Positions 36,294 through 45,668 are shown, counted from the stretch's first letter. The stretch: 64,000 nt of DNA from Jiella avicenniae (GCF_021390325.1 NZ_JAJUWU010000027.1:1-64000), one strand, 5' to 3'. A program made the numbers and translations. The notes: generated from the sequence alone by a model not told the origin.

Positions 36294-36790
36294 GCGTCAA
36301 AGCGTATCTCGGGCTCGGCGGCAATCTTGGCGATCCGAAGGTGGCGATTGCCGCCGCGCTTCGGACGATCGACGCGAGGACCGATTGCACGGTCGTCGCG
36401 GTCTCGCGTCTCTTCCGCACTCCGCCTTGGGGCAAGACGGATCAGCCGGACTTTCTCAACGCCTGCGCCGCCGTCGAGACGGAACTGTCGGCGCGCCGGC
36501 TTCTCGACCTCTGCCTCCAGACGGAGCGGGAGTTCAAGCGCGAACGGGCCGAGCGCTGGGGTCCGCGCACCCTCGACATCGACGTTCTCGACTTCGGCGG
36601 CACGACGCATGGCGACGAGGCCTTGACGCTGCCGCATCCGCGCATCGCCGAGCGGGCCTTCGTGCTCGTGCCGCTCGCCGACATCGCGCCCGACCTCGCC
36701 ATCGGCGGTCGGCGGGTGGCAGAGCGCGTCGACGCGCTGGACCAGGGCGTGATCGTGCCGGTCACCCAGGATGGCGGCTGGTGGCGCTGA
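36290..36790 (+). CDS. folK: 2-Amino-4-hydroxy-6-hydroxymethyldihydropteridine pyrophosphokinase
   Basis: 166 residues, GTG start overlapping the folP stop. Transfers diphosphate from ATP to hydroxymethyl-dihydropterin, the step before FolP. Motifs LGLGGNLGDP near the N-terminus, LFRTPPWG, and the signature GPRTLDIDVLDFG with metal-binding aspartates, then LPHPRIAERAFVLVPLADIAP. Complete and of normal length. Confidence 0.95.
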   Translation: MSVKAYLGLGGNLGDPKVAIAAALRTIDARTDCTVVAVSRLFRTPPWGKTDQPDFLNACAAVETELSARRLLDLCLQTEREFKRERAERWGPRTLDIDVLDFGGTTHGDEALTLPHPRIAERAFVLVPLADIAPDLAIGGRRVAERVDALDQGVIVPVTQDGGWWR

Positions 36791-37074
36791 AGGCCTGCGA
36801 GGTTTACGAATTTCCCCCGGCGGTTGATCGGCACGGAGCGCCAAGGCTTGCGACCCGGGGCGATGTGCGCGCCTCTGATGCGAAATTCAGTCGTTGAATC
36901 CTTCGAATTGACTTTGCGTGAATGGTTGCTGGAAGCGATCATTCGCAGGAATTTCAGCCGCGACACTCATCTTCTGACTCCCTCCGTGTTGTTTTGTCGC
37001 AGGCGAATCGCTTAGCTTGCAAGATATCGGTAAAGTTGCACAAATCGACGTCTGATTCTCTGCAACTGATCAGG

Positions 37075-38556
37075 ATGGCCATGCGGCATCGCTTGCGGTC
37101 GGCCGAAACATTCACGATGTGTTGTGGCGTCCTCGTCGCGTCCTTCGGGGCGATCGACTGGCTCGACTGGTCGATCGGCACCGGACTTCTGGTGGCCGGC
37201 TCGCGCTACACCGCGACGGCCCCTCTCGCCGCGCTGGGTTTCCTCGTCACGGGGATTGCCCTCGTCGCCGCGGTTCGTCGCCACTATCGGACCGCGAACC
37301 TGCTTGCGGCCGCTCTCGCCGTGCTCGTCGTCCTCAATGTCTGTCTCTTCGCCTTCGGCGCTGCGGAATGGCCGGCGCAGGCTTTGTCGTTTCACGCGGG
37401 TGGGCCGGAACATGCGGTCATGTCGTGGGCGACGAGCCTGTGTTTTTCTCTCGCCGCCCTGTCGATCCGGTTGTTTCACGCCCGGGCGCGTCGATCGGTG
37501 GCCGTGGCCGCGATCTCGGCATCGATCGGCCTGATCGTCGTCGTAATTTCGCTTCTCAGCATCCTGTTCGACGTCGGGGCGATCTATTCCGTGCCGTTTT
37601 TCGTCGGCCACGCCCTTTCCTCGGCGCTGGCCTTCCTCGTCTCTTTCGCCGGCCTCTTGATGCTCCGGCCGGCGCGCAGTTGGACCGCGATCCTGCTCGG
37701 ACGAGGCGCCGGGAGCATGATGGCGCGCTGGCTGTTTCCGTTCACAATCCTGATCCCCGTGGTGCTTTGCTATGCCGGCTATCGAGCGATGGCGGGAGAT
37801 GTCCTGCCCGATTCCGTCGTCGTCAGCATCATCGCGGCCCTGTCCTCGTTTCTTCTCGGCGCGAGCGTTCTCTGGAGCGGGCATCTCGTCAACGAGCGCG
37901 AAGCCCGCCTCGCCGAGATGATGCGGAAGATGGAACTCTACGCCCGGGATCGCGACCTGCTGCTGCGCGAGGTCAACCACCGCGTGAAGAACAATCTCGC
38001 GCAGGTCCATGCGATGCTCGGGCTGCAGGCGCGCCGCGTCGCCGATCCCGTCGCCAGGCAGGGCCTCATCGACATGAAGGGGCGGATCGAGGCGTTGAGC
38101 ACGCTGCACCGGATCCTCCTCGCCAAGGACAATCCGAGCACGCTGTGCGCGCAGGAGTACTTCACTGCCCTGTGCGAGCGGATCGAGGAGGGGCTGGGGG
38201 CGAGGCAGCGCGGCATCCGCATAGCCGTGCATTCGGACCGCGTCCAACTGCAGCCCGACTTTGCCATTTCCACCGGGATGCTGCTCAACGAACTGGCCGG
38301 CAATGCGATCAAGCATGCTTTCGCGGCAAGCGGGGGCGGAACGGTCGACGTGTCGTTCCGGGTGGTCGAGGGTGACCGCTGCGAACTATCCGTGGAGGAC
38401 GACGGTTCCGGCCTCCAGCCTTCCGCCCCACGATGCCCGGAAGACGGCCTCGGGACGAAGATCATTCAGGCCATCGTCGCGCAGCTTCGCGGCAGCATGG
38501 AAGTGTCGCATGAATCGGGAAGCCGGTTCTCCATCCGAATGCCCGTGGGGAGATGA
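37075..38556 (+). CDS. Membrane-bound HisKA_2-type sensor histidine kinase
   Basis: 493 residues. About eight membrane helices occupy residues ~5-265, with no obvious separate ligand-binding domain. The cytoplasmic part has the HisKA_2 phosphoacceptor motif REVNHRVKNNLAQV with H302, followed by an HATPase domain (LLNELAGNAIKHAF as N-box, DDGSGL and GLGTKI as G-boxes). HisKA_2 kinases with a stand-alone receiver are common in the general stress and light responses of alphaproteobacteria. Start 37075 is uncertain; ATG 37081 is an alternative. It is followed 4 bases later by a receiver-only regulator, its likely partner. Confidence 0.87.
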   Translation: MAMRHRLRSAETFTMCCGVLVASFGAIDWLDWSIGTGLLVAGSRYTATAPLAALGFLVTGIALVAAVRRHYRTANLLAAALAVLVVLNVCLFAFGAAEWPAQALSFHAGGPEHAVMSWATSLCFSLAALSIRLFHARARRSVAVAAISASIGLIVVVISLLSILFDVGAIYSVPFFVGHALSSALAFLVSFAGLLMLRPARSWTAILLGRGAGSMMARWLFPFTILIPVVLCYAGYRAMAGDVLPDSVVVSIIAALSSFLLGASVLWSGHLVNEREARLAEMMRKMELYARDRDLLLREVNHRVKNNLAQVHAMLGLQARRVADPVARQGLIDMKGRIEALSTLHRILLAKDNPSTLCAQEYFTALCERIEEGLGARQRGIRIAVHSDRVQLQPDFAISTGMLLNELAGNAIKHAFAASGGGTVDVSFRVVEGDRCELSVEDDGSGLQPSAPRCPEDGLGTKIIQAIVAQLRGSMEVSHESGSRFSIRMPVGR

Positions 38557-38560
38557 GCGA

Positions 38561-38932
38561 ATGGACAGACGGTTCAGTGTCGTGATCGTCGAGGACGACT
38601 TCCTGATCATGGAATATCTGCGCGAGCTGTCGGAGGAAATCGGACTGAACGTTCTCGGAACGGCGGACGTCGCCGATCAGGCGGTGACGACGATTCTGCA
38701 AAACCGGCCCGACTTCGTGTTCATGGACCTTCGGCTGGCGGGCGATCGGGACGGCGTCGACGTCGCCCAGGCGATTCAGCCCGAACTGCCCGATCTCAAA
38801 GTCATCTACATCACCGGCTCGAACGAGCCGAATTCGCTCGCGCGCATCAGCCTCGACCATCCGTATGAGGTGCTGATCAAGCCCGTCGTCGAGCGCGACT
38901 TGCGCCGCGCCATCGGTCTGTCCGTCAACTGA
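38561..38932 (+). CDS. Single-domain response regulator
   Basis: 123 residues, a CheY-like receiver with no output domain. Acidic pocket EDD at 11-13, phosphoacceptor D56 in VFMDLRLAG, the Thr/Ser of IYITGS and the conserved Lys of LIKPVV near 106. GGGGAG precedes the ATG. Encoded directly after the HisKA_2 kinase and on the same strand, so it is probably phosphorylated by it or acts as a phosphate sink. Without an output domain it must act by protein contact. Confidence 0.9.
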   Translation: MDRRFSVVIVEDDFLIMEYLRELSEEIGLNVLGTADVADQAVTTILQNRPDFVFMDLRLAGDRDGVDVAQAIQPELPDLKVIYITGSNEPNSLARISLDHPYEVLIKPVVERDLRRAIGLSVN

Positions 38933-39001
38933 CTTTCCCGCCGCGCCGGGCGTCGAGCCGCAGCCTCGGGTTTCGGGCGGCCGGCTGCCGCCGCGGTCGG
39001 A

Positions 39002-39535
39002 TCAGTCGGAGAGCGCGCTCTGGCGGGTGCCGGCGGCCCGCTTCAGGTTCATCCCGATGACCGGCACGAGCTGCGAGGAGACCCGGACGGAGACGGTGAT
39101 CGCCAGCGAATCGTCGTCGGCGAGACGGGCGATCATCGCGCCCTTGAGCTGCTTGCGGTCGAGCCCGACGACGATGTGGTCGCCGGCGACTTCCCCCGAA
39201 ACGATGTCGAGGCCCTTGCCCGCCGCCCCGTCCTGGAAGGCGCCACGATAGGACTTGCCGGCGCGCACGACCTCGGCCCGCATCGGCTGCGAGAACAGGC
39301 CGACCCGGCAGGAGCCCTCGAGTTCGACGCCGACCTTTTTCGGATGCTCGGCACCGGCGAAGTTGCAGACGAACTTCGTGCCCTTGAATTTGCCGGCGAC
39401 GATCTCGCCCGGGCCGGACCACTGGCCGGTGACGCGCCTGAAGAAGGCTTCGTCACTGTCGGCTTTCGCCGGAACGATGGTCGCGGCCGAAACTGCGAGG
39501 CTGAGGGCGAGACCGGCTGTCATCAGACGCGACAT
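39002..39535 (-). CDS. Secreted protein of unknown function
   Basis: 177 residues. Signal peptide with cleavage near AKA-DS. The mature region contains FFRRVTGQWSGPGEIVAGKFKGTKFVCNF and KQLKGAMIARLADDDSLAITVSVRV, suggesting a beta-rich lipocalin-like barrel, with two cysteines (VCNF and SCRVG). Conserved hypothetical in rhizobia by its look; no named domain recognised. Convergent with the response regulator gene, 69 bases away. Confidence 0.78.
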   Translation of the reverse strand: MSRLMTAGLALSLAVSAATIVPAKADSDEAFFRRVTGQWSGPGEIVAGKFKGTKFVCNFAGAEHPKKVGVELEGSCRVGLFSQPMRAEVVRAGKSYRGAFQDGAAGKGLDIVSGEVAGDHIVVGLDRKQLKGAMIARLADDDSLAITVSVRVSSQLVPVIGMNLKRAAGTRQSALSD

Positions 39536-39633
39536 GGAGAAAACTTCCTGAATGAAGACCGTTTACCATGTCATTGTCGCTTCAAAGGGTTAACCAAGCC
39601 TTTCGGCGGGCCCGCCGCGCCGCCTGAAGGGCC

Positions 39634-40722
39634 TCATGATCGTTTGCCGGCGGACGGTTCGATGCCGGAATGGGCGGTGAGTTCGGACAGAATGGCCCCG
39701 ATCCGCGGGCGTCTGGCGCGCAGGAACGGCAGCGGTCGGCAAAGATCCATCGCGGCGAGGCCGACCCGCGCCGTCAGGAGGCCGTTGACGACGCCTTCGC
39801 CGAGCCGCTGGGAGAGGCGCGCCGCGAGTCCATGGCCGATGACCTGCTGCACCAGGCTGTCGCCGACCGCGATCGAGCCGGTGACCGCGAGATGGCCGAG
39901 GACGTCCCGCGTCAGTTTGACGAGGCCGAGCATGCCCGGCCGCGCGCCGTAGAGTTCGGCCATCTTGCGGATCAGCTTGACGTTCTCGAAGACGACATAG
40001 GCGACGTCGACCAGCGCCTTCGGGCTGACGGCAGTCACCACCGAGACCCGCTTTGCCGAGGCGAGCACCAGCGCCCGCGCCTTGGCGTCGAGCGGCCCCA
40101 GCATCCGCTCTTCGGCCAGGGCGATCAGGTCGGCGCCGTCGATCACCTCGCCTTCGAGCGCGGCGATGTCGGCGCGGCCGCGGGCGGTTTCGGGCCGGTC
40201 GGAGAGGAGGGTCTCCAGCGTCGCGACGGCGAGTTTCGCCTCGGCGAGCGAATCCCCCCGATAGGCGGCCAGCGCCCGCTTGCGCTCCCGGTCGACGGCG
40301 GCGAGCCGCATCAGGCCGACTGTCTCGCGGATGACGACGGCGAGAAGGGCGAAAAGGGCGAGGAGGGCAAGGCCGAGGGCGGTCCAGCCGAGCCACTCGG
40401 ACCGCTCGAAGACGTCGCGCACGATGGCGTCGATCGCAAGTCCGATCCCGATCGACAGGAGAAGGCCGAGCGAGGCGGCGAGGAGTTTGCCGAAGGAAAA
40501 GCGCCGGCGTGTCTCGATCTCCGGCTCGCCGGTCGCCGCGACGTCTTCATCGATCGCCTCGTCGGGGTCGAATTCGATCGTCTCGACAGCCGCGATCGAG
40601 CGCGGCATGCGCGGCGGCGCGAAATCCGTTTCTTCTCGCCTCTCGGCCTCGCGCGGCGGCTTGCTTCCCGGCAGGTCGAACGCGCCCGGCGCGCGCCGGC
40701 GAGGGCCTTGCTCGTCGCTCAT
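39634..40722 (-). CDS. YcjF/DUF697-family inner-membrane protein
   Basis: 362 residues. Acidic/proline-rich cytoplasmic N-terminus (1-90), two membrane helices (about 100-150), then a soluble domain and the DUF697-type C-terminus (VSPKALVDVAYVVFENVKLIRKMAELYG ... LGHLAVTGSIAVGDSLVQQ). The TIGR01620/YcjF family is found with YcjX-type P-loop proteins, as here. Its ATG overlaps the stop of that gene (ATGA at 40719-40722). Function unknown; in gammaproteobacteria the pair is part of the phage-shock response, but no pspA is near. Confidence 0.85.
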   Translation of the reverse strand: MSDEQGPRRRAPGAFDLPGSKPPREAERREETDFAPPRMPRSIAAVETIEFDPDEAIDEDVAATGEPEIETRRRFSFGKLLAASLGLLLSIGIGLAIDAIVRDVFERSEWLGWTALGLALLALFALLAVVIRETVGLMRLAAVDRERKRALAAYRGDSLAEAKLAVATLETLLSDRPETARGRADIAALEGEVIDGADLIALAEERMLGPLDAKARALVLASAKRVSVVTAVSPKALVDVAYVVFENVKLIRKMAELYGARPGMLGLVKLTRDVLGHLAVTGSIAVGDSLVQQVIGHGLAARLSQRLGEGVVNGLLTARVGLAAMDLCRPLPFLRARRPRIGAILSELTAHSGIEPSAGKRS

Positions 40723-42170
40723 TGCAGCCTGTCTCCCAGGAGGAATTCCAGCGCCCGGTCGAGCCGGATGTGCGGCAGCGAAAGCGAAAGTCCTTCGGGG
40801 CTGTGCTGGAGCTTCGGCGGGCGAAACCGCACGAAGCGCAGCGACCCGGCCGCAACGCCGTCTTTCGGATCGAACAGACGGCGTGGATCGTCCGGCAGGT
40901 CGCCCGGAAACACCGCCGTCTCGCTCTGGCCGTCGAAGCTGCGCTCGCCGATGGTCTCGCCGGCGGCGGGGATGCCGACGATCACCGGCAGGTCCTCGCC
41001 CCCGTCGCTGACCGTCGCCTCGCGAGTGGCGCGCACCGCCGCCATGGCGAGGACCTCGGTCTTGGCACCGGAGAACTTCGCCCGGGCGACCGCGTCGTCG
41101 ACCATGACGCGGACGATCGCCTCCAGCCGCCGATGGCTCTCGTGGTGGAGATGATCGGCCTTGGTCGCGGCGACGAGGATGCGGTCGATGCGGCGGGTGA
41201 GGAAGGAGCCGAGCCAGCTCGATCGGCCCGGACGGAAGCAGGCGAGGATGTCGGCGAGCGCGGTTTCGAGATCGCTCACCGCCTCCGGCCCGGCATTGAT
41301 CGCCTGGAGCGCGTCGATCAACAGGATCTGCCGGTCGAGCCTCGCAAAGTGATTGCGGAAGAACGGTTTGACGACGACGGTCTTGTAGGCCTCGTAGCGG
41401 CGGGAAAGATGCGCCGCCATCGAGCCCTTCGGATAGGTTTTGCCCTTTTCCACCGGCAGCGGCGCGAAGGTGAGGGCGGGGGATCCGTCGAGATCGCCGG
41501 GCATCAGGAAGCGTCCGGGCGGCAAGGTCGAGAGCGCCGCGGAGTCCGCCCGACATGCCTTGAGATACTCGGCGAAGAGCACGCTGAGATCGCGCGCCGT
41601 CACCTCGTCCGCCGGCGCATCGAGATCGACGGTTTCGAGCTTCGCCAGAAAGGGGCCGGCTTCCTTCCGCCGCGAGGGCAGGCGGGCCCGCTCCAGGGCT
41701 TCCGCCGAGAAGGTGGCGAAATCCTTGTCGATCAGCGGCAGGTCGAGCAGCCACTCGCCGGGATAGTCGACGATGTCGAGGGTGAGCTTGCCGCCGGGCA
41801 GCATGCGGCGCCAAGCCTCGGCGGATTCGAAGGCGATCGTGAGGCGCAGTTCGGAGATCGCCCGGGTCGATTCCGGCCAGACCCGCTCCTCGACGATGCG
41901 GCGGATGTGATCCTCGTACTGGAAGCGCGGCACCGCGTCGTCCGGCTGCTCCTTGAGATCGGCGCCGAGGATGCGGCCGTTCGCCTGCGCCTTGAACAGC
42001 GGCAGCCGGCCACCGGACAGAAGGTTGTGGACGAGGGCGGTGATGAACACCGTCTTGCCGGCGCGCGAAAGCCCGGTGACGCCGAGGCGAAGATGCGGAT
42101 TGAAGATCGACGCGGTCCGGTCGGTGAAATTGTCGAAGACGAGGCGGGCCTCGTCGGCAATCGATGTCAT
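40719..42170 (-). CDS. YcjX-family P-loop protein (DUF463)
   Basis: 483 residues. Walker A-like loop GLSRAGKTVFITALVHNLL near residue 33, followed by a large alpha/beta domain with the conserved DYPGEWLLDLPL. This is the YcjX/DUF463 family of predicted GTP/ATP-binding proteins. Encoded next to its usual partner, the YcjF/DUF697 membrane protein, with a 4-base overlap. Likely cytoplasmic, membrane-associated through YcjF. Role unproven; stress or envelope integrity is inferred from the gammaproteobacterial psp regulon. Confidence 0.9.
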   Translation of the reverse strand: MTSIADEARLVFDNFTDRTASIFNPHLRLGVTGLSRAGKTVFITALVHNLLSGGRLPLFKAQANGRILGADLKEQPDDAVPRFQYEDHIRRIVEERVWPESTRAISELRLTIAFESAEAWRRMLPGGKLTLDIVDYPGEWLLDLPLIDKDFATFSAEALERARLPSRRKEAGPFLAKLETVDLDAPADEVTARDLSVLFAEYLKACRADSAALSTLPPGRFLMPGDLDGSPALTFAPLPVEKGKTYPKGSMAAHLSRRYEAYKTVVVKPFFRNHFARLDRQILLIDALQAINAGPEAVSDLETALADILACFRPGRSSWLGSFLTRRIDRILVAATKADHLHHESHRRLEAIVRVMVDDAVARAKFSGAKTEVLAMAAVRATREATVSDGGEDLPVIVGIPAAGETIGERSFDGQSETAVFPGDLPDDPRRLFDPKDGVAAGSLRFVRFRPPKLQHSPEGLSLSLPHIRLDRALEFLLGDRLQ

Positions 42171-42313
42171 GGGCGGCGCTGGTCTTCGAGACGGGCTGAG
42201 GGGCGGGTTTCAGGGCAAGGAGCCTCGACCGGCATATAGGAAGGCTGCGCCCCGCTTCGAAGGGGACCGGCGATGAACCGGCCTGAAGGCCGTTCAGTCC
42301 GCACGCCGAGCCG

Positions 42314-42826
42314 TCAGGGCCGGACGATCCTCAGGAGACGGCCGGATTTGGCGGCGATCTCGGCGAGCGGACGGTCGAGACCGACGATCGCCAGGGCCGC
42401 CGTGGGAAACCCGCCGGCGATCGCCGCGATGGCGTCCTCCTCGCCGCTGTCGCAGAGCGACCGGGTGAAGTCCTCGACCATCGGGTTGTGGCCGACGATG
42501 AGAAGGTTGCCGACGTCGCCCGCGTCTTTCGCCGCGGCGAAATAGGCCTCGGTGCCGAGCGCGTAGAGTTCGTCGGCATAGGCGACGGGAACCCTCTGAC
42601 TGAGGGTCGGGAGGAGGGGTGCGAGCGTATCCACGGCCCGCTTCGCCGTGGAGCAGGCGACGGCGTCGACCGGCAGCGCTTCATCGGCGAAGATTTGCGC
42701 CAGCCGCTCGGCGTCGGCGGCGCCGCGGTCGTCGAGCGGGCGCTGATGGTCGCGCTCGCCGGGCCGCGCCCAGGACGAATGGGCGTGCCTGAGGATCAAG
42801 ATGTGGTGCGCGAAGCGTGCCGTCAT
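42314..42826 (-). CDS. sixA: Phosphohistidine phosphatase SixA
   Basis: 170 residues. Small histidine phosphatase: the catalytic RHG-type motif is LRHAHSSW with H14, and the second His lies in LIVGHNPMVED. SixA removes phosphate from histidines, for example on Hpt domains. Start at 42826; longer in-frame starts would add a region without homology. On the same strand, 143 bases upstream of ycjX, so possibly the head of that operon. An Hpt protein is encoded at 33.6 kb, a possible distant substrate. Confidence 0.9.
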   Translation of the reverse strand: MTARFAHHILILRHAHSSWARPGERDHQRPLDDRGAADAERLAQIFADEALPVDAVACSTAKRAVDTLAPLLPTLSQRVPVAYADELYALGTEAYFAAAKDAGDVGNLLIVGHNPMVEDFTRSLCDSGEEDAIAAIAGGFPTAALAIVGLDRPLAEIAAKSGRLLRIVRP

Positions 42827-43112
42827 GAAAAATTCGATAAGCTGAAACCTTCCGTCAGGCAATCGTCGCGCGTGCTCATCCGGCCCCGGACGCGGTCCGG
42901 CGCATCCCGGCCGCCTGACGAGCGCACGAGCCCAAGGTGCGAAAGAACCTTGGAATCCGTCGAATTTTCGATGGTTGGACACGCTTCGAGGCTGGCGCGA
43001 CGCTGGATCGGCGGTCGCCGCGGCATCGCCCGGCCGCCTGAGCTTTCCAATTCGTCAAGCAAATCCGAGTCTTAGAATCACATCCAGCGGATGACTGTGA
43101 CGCAGACTCAAC

Positions 43113-43141
43113 TTGTTCGACTGCCAAACCGCCGCTATAAG
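43113..43141 (+). promoter_or_regulatory. Promoter-like site upstream of dksA
   Basis: TTGTTC (43113-43118) and TATAAG (43136-43141) are separated by 17 bases, about 27 bases ahead of the dksA start, giving a short leader that includes the GGAGGTG ribosome binding site. Confidence 0.5.
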
Positions 43142-43168
43142 GCCGGCCAGCGGGAATGGAGGTGCGTA

Positions 43169-43585
43169 ATGAGCGAAACACTCAATGCCGAACTGAAGCT
43201 GTCCGAAGACGGCCCCTTCATGAACGACCGCCAGAAGGAATACTTCCGGCGCAAGCTCCTGACCTGGAAGGCCGAGATCCTGCGCGAGGCGCGCGAGACG
43301 CTCGACACCCTCGCCAACGACAACTCCAATCTCGCCGACGTCGCCGACCGCGCCTCGTCCGAGACCGATCGGGCGATCGAGCTCCGAGCCCGCGACCGGC
43401 AGCGCAAGCTCATCTCGAAGATCGACGCGGCCCTGGAGCGGATCGAGGACGGGTCCTATGGCTATTGCGAAGAGACCGGCGAGCCGATCAGCCTGAAGCG
43501 TCTCGACGCCCGGCCGATCGCGACGCTCTCTCTGGAGGCCCAGGAGCGGCACGAGCGTCGCGAAAAGGTCTATCGCGACGAATGA
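43169..43585 (+). CDS. dksA: RNA polymerase-binding transcription factor DksA
   Basis: 138 residues. Binds the RNA polymerase secondary channel and potentiates ppGpp. The coiled-coil tip carries the essential D57-x2-D60-x-A62 motif (LADVADRASSE). The zinc-finger region has only one of the four usual cysteines (C100 in YGYCEETGEP), as is normal for alphaproteobacterial DksA of the zinc-independent kind. Start at 43169 is fixed by GGAGGTG close upstream; an in-frame ATG at 43091 is too far away. Confidence 0.93.
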   Translation: MSETLNAELKLSEDGPFMNDRQKEYFRRKLLTWKAEILREARETLDTLANDNSNLADVADRASSETDRAIELRARDRQRKLISKIDAALERIEDGSYGYCEETGEPISLKRLDARPIATLSLEAQERHERREKVYRDE

Positions 43586-43890
43586 GCCGAGCGCGAAGGC
43601 TTCGTCGCCCTTCGCTTCGCGCGTAAAGCTCCGCCGTCCATCCTCTGCTCGCCCGGCACGGGCAGACGGAGTTGGCGCACCTGCGGCGCAGGTCATAGAA
43701 GCCGCCGCGGATCGGAAACGGCGAGGGCGTCGGCTGAACCTGCCGCCGGCGCGACTGTCCCATCACGCCAAAGGAACACGGCCCCAATGTGACGGGCCGT
43801 GGGGTTTTCCCGGAAAGATCTGCCGCTCGTCGCCGCTTCGCGCTGGCCGGTGCCCCGGAGCGGGTGCCCCGGAGCGGTCGACTTCGTGGA
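43586..43890. other. Intergenic region downstream of dksA with a terminator-like hairpin
   Basis: 305 bases between dksA and the DUF805 gene, which are convergent. A stem ACGGCCC/GGGCCGT at 43778-43800 followed by GGGGTTTT is a candidate plus-strand terminator. No gene is convincing here; open frames have no recognisable product. Confidence 0.5.
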
Positions 43891-44331
43891 TCATTCGAAG
43901 ACGGATTCCGCCGTCGCGCCGATCCTGTCCTTCGGATCCGGGCCAAAACGATTGCTGCCCGTCGTTCCGTCGAGACACATCAGCACCAGGAACCAGATCG
44001 AGCCGATCAGCGGGATGAGGGTGATGAACATCCACCAGCCCCGGCGATCCGTATCGTGCAGCCGGCGAACCGAGCAGGCGAGCAACGGAATGAAATTCGC
44101 GATGCCCCAGATCGCCGTCAGGACGCCGCCTTCGGCGCTTGCGCTGGCGCTGAAGCCGTCGACCGTATCGACAGCCGTCTGCGTCGGGCCGCCGAGGCCG
44201 AGCGCCGAGTCGACGAAGATCAGGACGAATCCGACCACGTAGAAGAGCAGCATATAGAGCCAGTACTCCTTGCGGCGGGCCCGGCTCGAGAAGTTGAAAT
44301 AGCGTCGATAGGGCATGAGCATGGTCGACAC
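43891..44331 (-). CDS. DUF805 membrane protein
   Basis: 146 residues with four membrane segments. DUF805 landmarks: YFNFSSRARRKEYW near the N-terminus, the cytoplasmic turn SVRRLHDTDRRGWW, and the C-terminal GSNRFGPDP. Start is GTG 44331, supported by AGGAG at 44338-44342; ATG codons at 44322 and 44316 are alternatives. DUF805 proteins have no established function; many lie near stress or phage genes, which is not the case here. Confidence 0.88.
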   Translation of the reverse strand: MSTMLMPYRRYFNFSSRARRKEYWLYMLLFYVVGFVLIFVDSALGLGGPTQTAVDTVDGFSASASAEGGVLTAIWGIANFIPLLACSVRRLHDTDRRGWWMFITLIPLIGSIWFLVLMCLDGTTGSNRFGPDPKDRIGATAESVFE

Positions 44332-44511
44332 GGCGGACTCCTGACCGTTGAGGGAGGGCTATGGCTTACAGAGCCGGCAGGCCGGTGCCAAGATGGCGAC
44401 GGACGATCCCGGCCCCGCGCCGATCGTCCCGAGGGTGCCCGTCGCACCCGGCTTTGCGGAGGCCGGGAAAGCGCGTTGCGGTCGGCGCGCGGCGAGGCTA
44501 TCACGCCGCCC

Positions 44512-45393
44512 ATGCATCTGACCGTCGCCGCCTTCTATCGCTTCCTGTCGCTCGCCGATCTCGGGCCCATGCGCGCAGCTCTGCTCGGCTTCTGCCACGA
44601 CCGCAACCTGCGCGGCACCATCCTGATCGCGTCGGAGGGCGTCAACGGGACGGTCGCCGGCGAAAAGCCCGCAATGGAGGAATTTCTCGCCGAGCTGTCG
44701 CGTCGCTTCTCGCTGACCGACGAGCATCTGCGCCTGTCGGCCGCCGGCGACTGGCCCTTCGCCCGCATGAAGGTCCGCATCCGCCCGGAGATCATCACCC
44801 TTCGCGACGTGGCGGGCGACCCCTCGGCGAAGACCGGCGTTCACGTCGCCCCGGAAGACTGGAACGCGCTCGTCGCGGACCCGGACGTCCTCCTCCTCGA
44901 CACGCGCAATCGCTACGAGACGAGGGTCGGCATCTTCGAGGGCGCCGTCGATCCGGGGATCGACCGGTTCACCGATTTCAAGCGCTATGTCGAGGAGACG
45001 CTCGACCCGGCGAAGACCCCGAGGGTCGCGATGTTCTGCACCGGCGGCATCCGCTGCGAGAAGGCCTCGGCCTTCATGCTGGAGAAGGGCTTCGCCGAGG
45101 TCTACCAGCTGAAGGGCGGGATCCTGTCCTATCTCGAGAAGGTGCCGGAGCCCGAAAGCCGCTGGCGCGGCGACTGCTACGTCTTCGACGGCCGGGTGGC
45201 ACTCGGCCATGGACTAACCGAGACCGGCTGGACCGCCTGCTTCGCCTGCGGCGCGCCGCTGTCGGAAGAAGACCGGGCGGCGACCGAGTATGAGGAAGGC
45301 GTGTCCTGTGCGGGCTGCGTGGGCGAGAGGCCCGAAAGCGAGGTCGCTGCGCTGCGCGAACGCCATCGGCGGATGACGATTGGCGAGGGGTGA
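44512..45393 (+). CDS. trhO: tRNA U34 hydroxylase TrhO (rhodanese domain)
   Basis: 293 residues. Oxygen-dependent formation of 5-hydroxyuridine at tRNA position 34. N-terminal acylphosphatase-like domain (LRGTILIASEGVNGTVAG), then a rhodanese domain with VLLLDTRNRYETRVGIF and the active-site loop FCTGGIRCEKA, where C182 is the expected catalytic residue. The C-terminus has two C-x2-C pairs (CFACG and CAGC), suggesting a bound metal; this tail is usual in the family. Start 44512 has no strong ribosome binding site. Confidence 0.93.
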   Translation: MHLTVAAFYRFLSLADLGPMRAALLGFCHDRNLRGTILIASEGVNGTVAGEKPAMEEFLAELSRRFSLTDEHLRLSAAGDWPFARMKVRIRPEIITLRDVAGDPSAKTGVHVAPEDWNALVADPDVLLLDTRNRYETRVGIFEGAVDPGIDRFTDFKRYVEETLDPAKTPRVAMFCTGGIRCEKASAFMLEKGFAEVYQLKGGILSYLEKVPEPESRWRGDCYVFDGRVALGHGLTETGWTACFACGAPLSEEDRAATEYEEGVSCAGCVGERPESEVAALRERHRRMTIGEG

Positions 45394-45400
45394 GCGAAAA

Positions 45401-45668
45401 GGTGCCCTCTCTCCCCCTTGTGGGAGAGAACGTCATTCCAAGGAATTGGGCCGAGCAGAGCGAGGACCAAACCTTGAGAATGACAAGAGAGGGGTTTCAC
45501 CATCGAATTCGCCGTGACCGCCGCCTGAGAAAGCATCATGTCCGGTCTGCCTGCGACAGACAGCGGCTGTACCGGTGAAACCCCTCTCTTGCGATTTCTA
45601 TCGTTTAGCGAGTTCCTCGCTAAGCCGATGAAATCGCTTTCTCTCCCGCAAAGGGGAGAGAGGGCGCC
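45401..45668. repeat. Nested inverted-repeat element, ~268 bp, between trhO and yciB
   Basis: Outer arms 45401-45429 (GGTGCCCTCTCTCCC...) and 45640-45668 are near-perfect inverted copies; inner arms 45484-45501 and 45574-45591 (GGTGAAACCCCTCTCTTG) are perfect ones. A third hairpin (TTAGCGAG-TTC-CTCGCTAA, 45605-45623) is nested in the right half. No coding potential. Looks like a rhizobial intergenic repeat or MITE-type element able to fold into one large structure. Confidence 0.8.
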
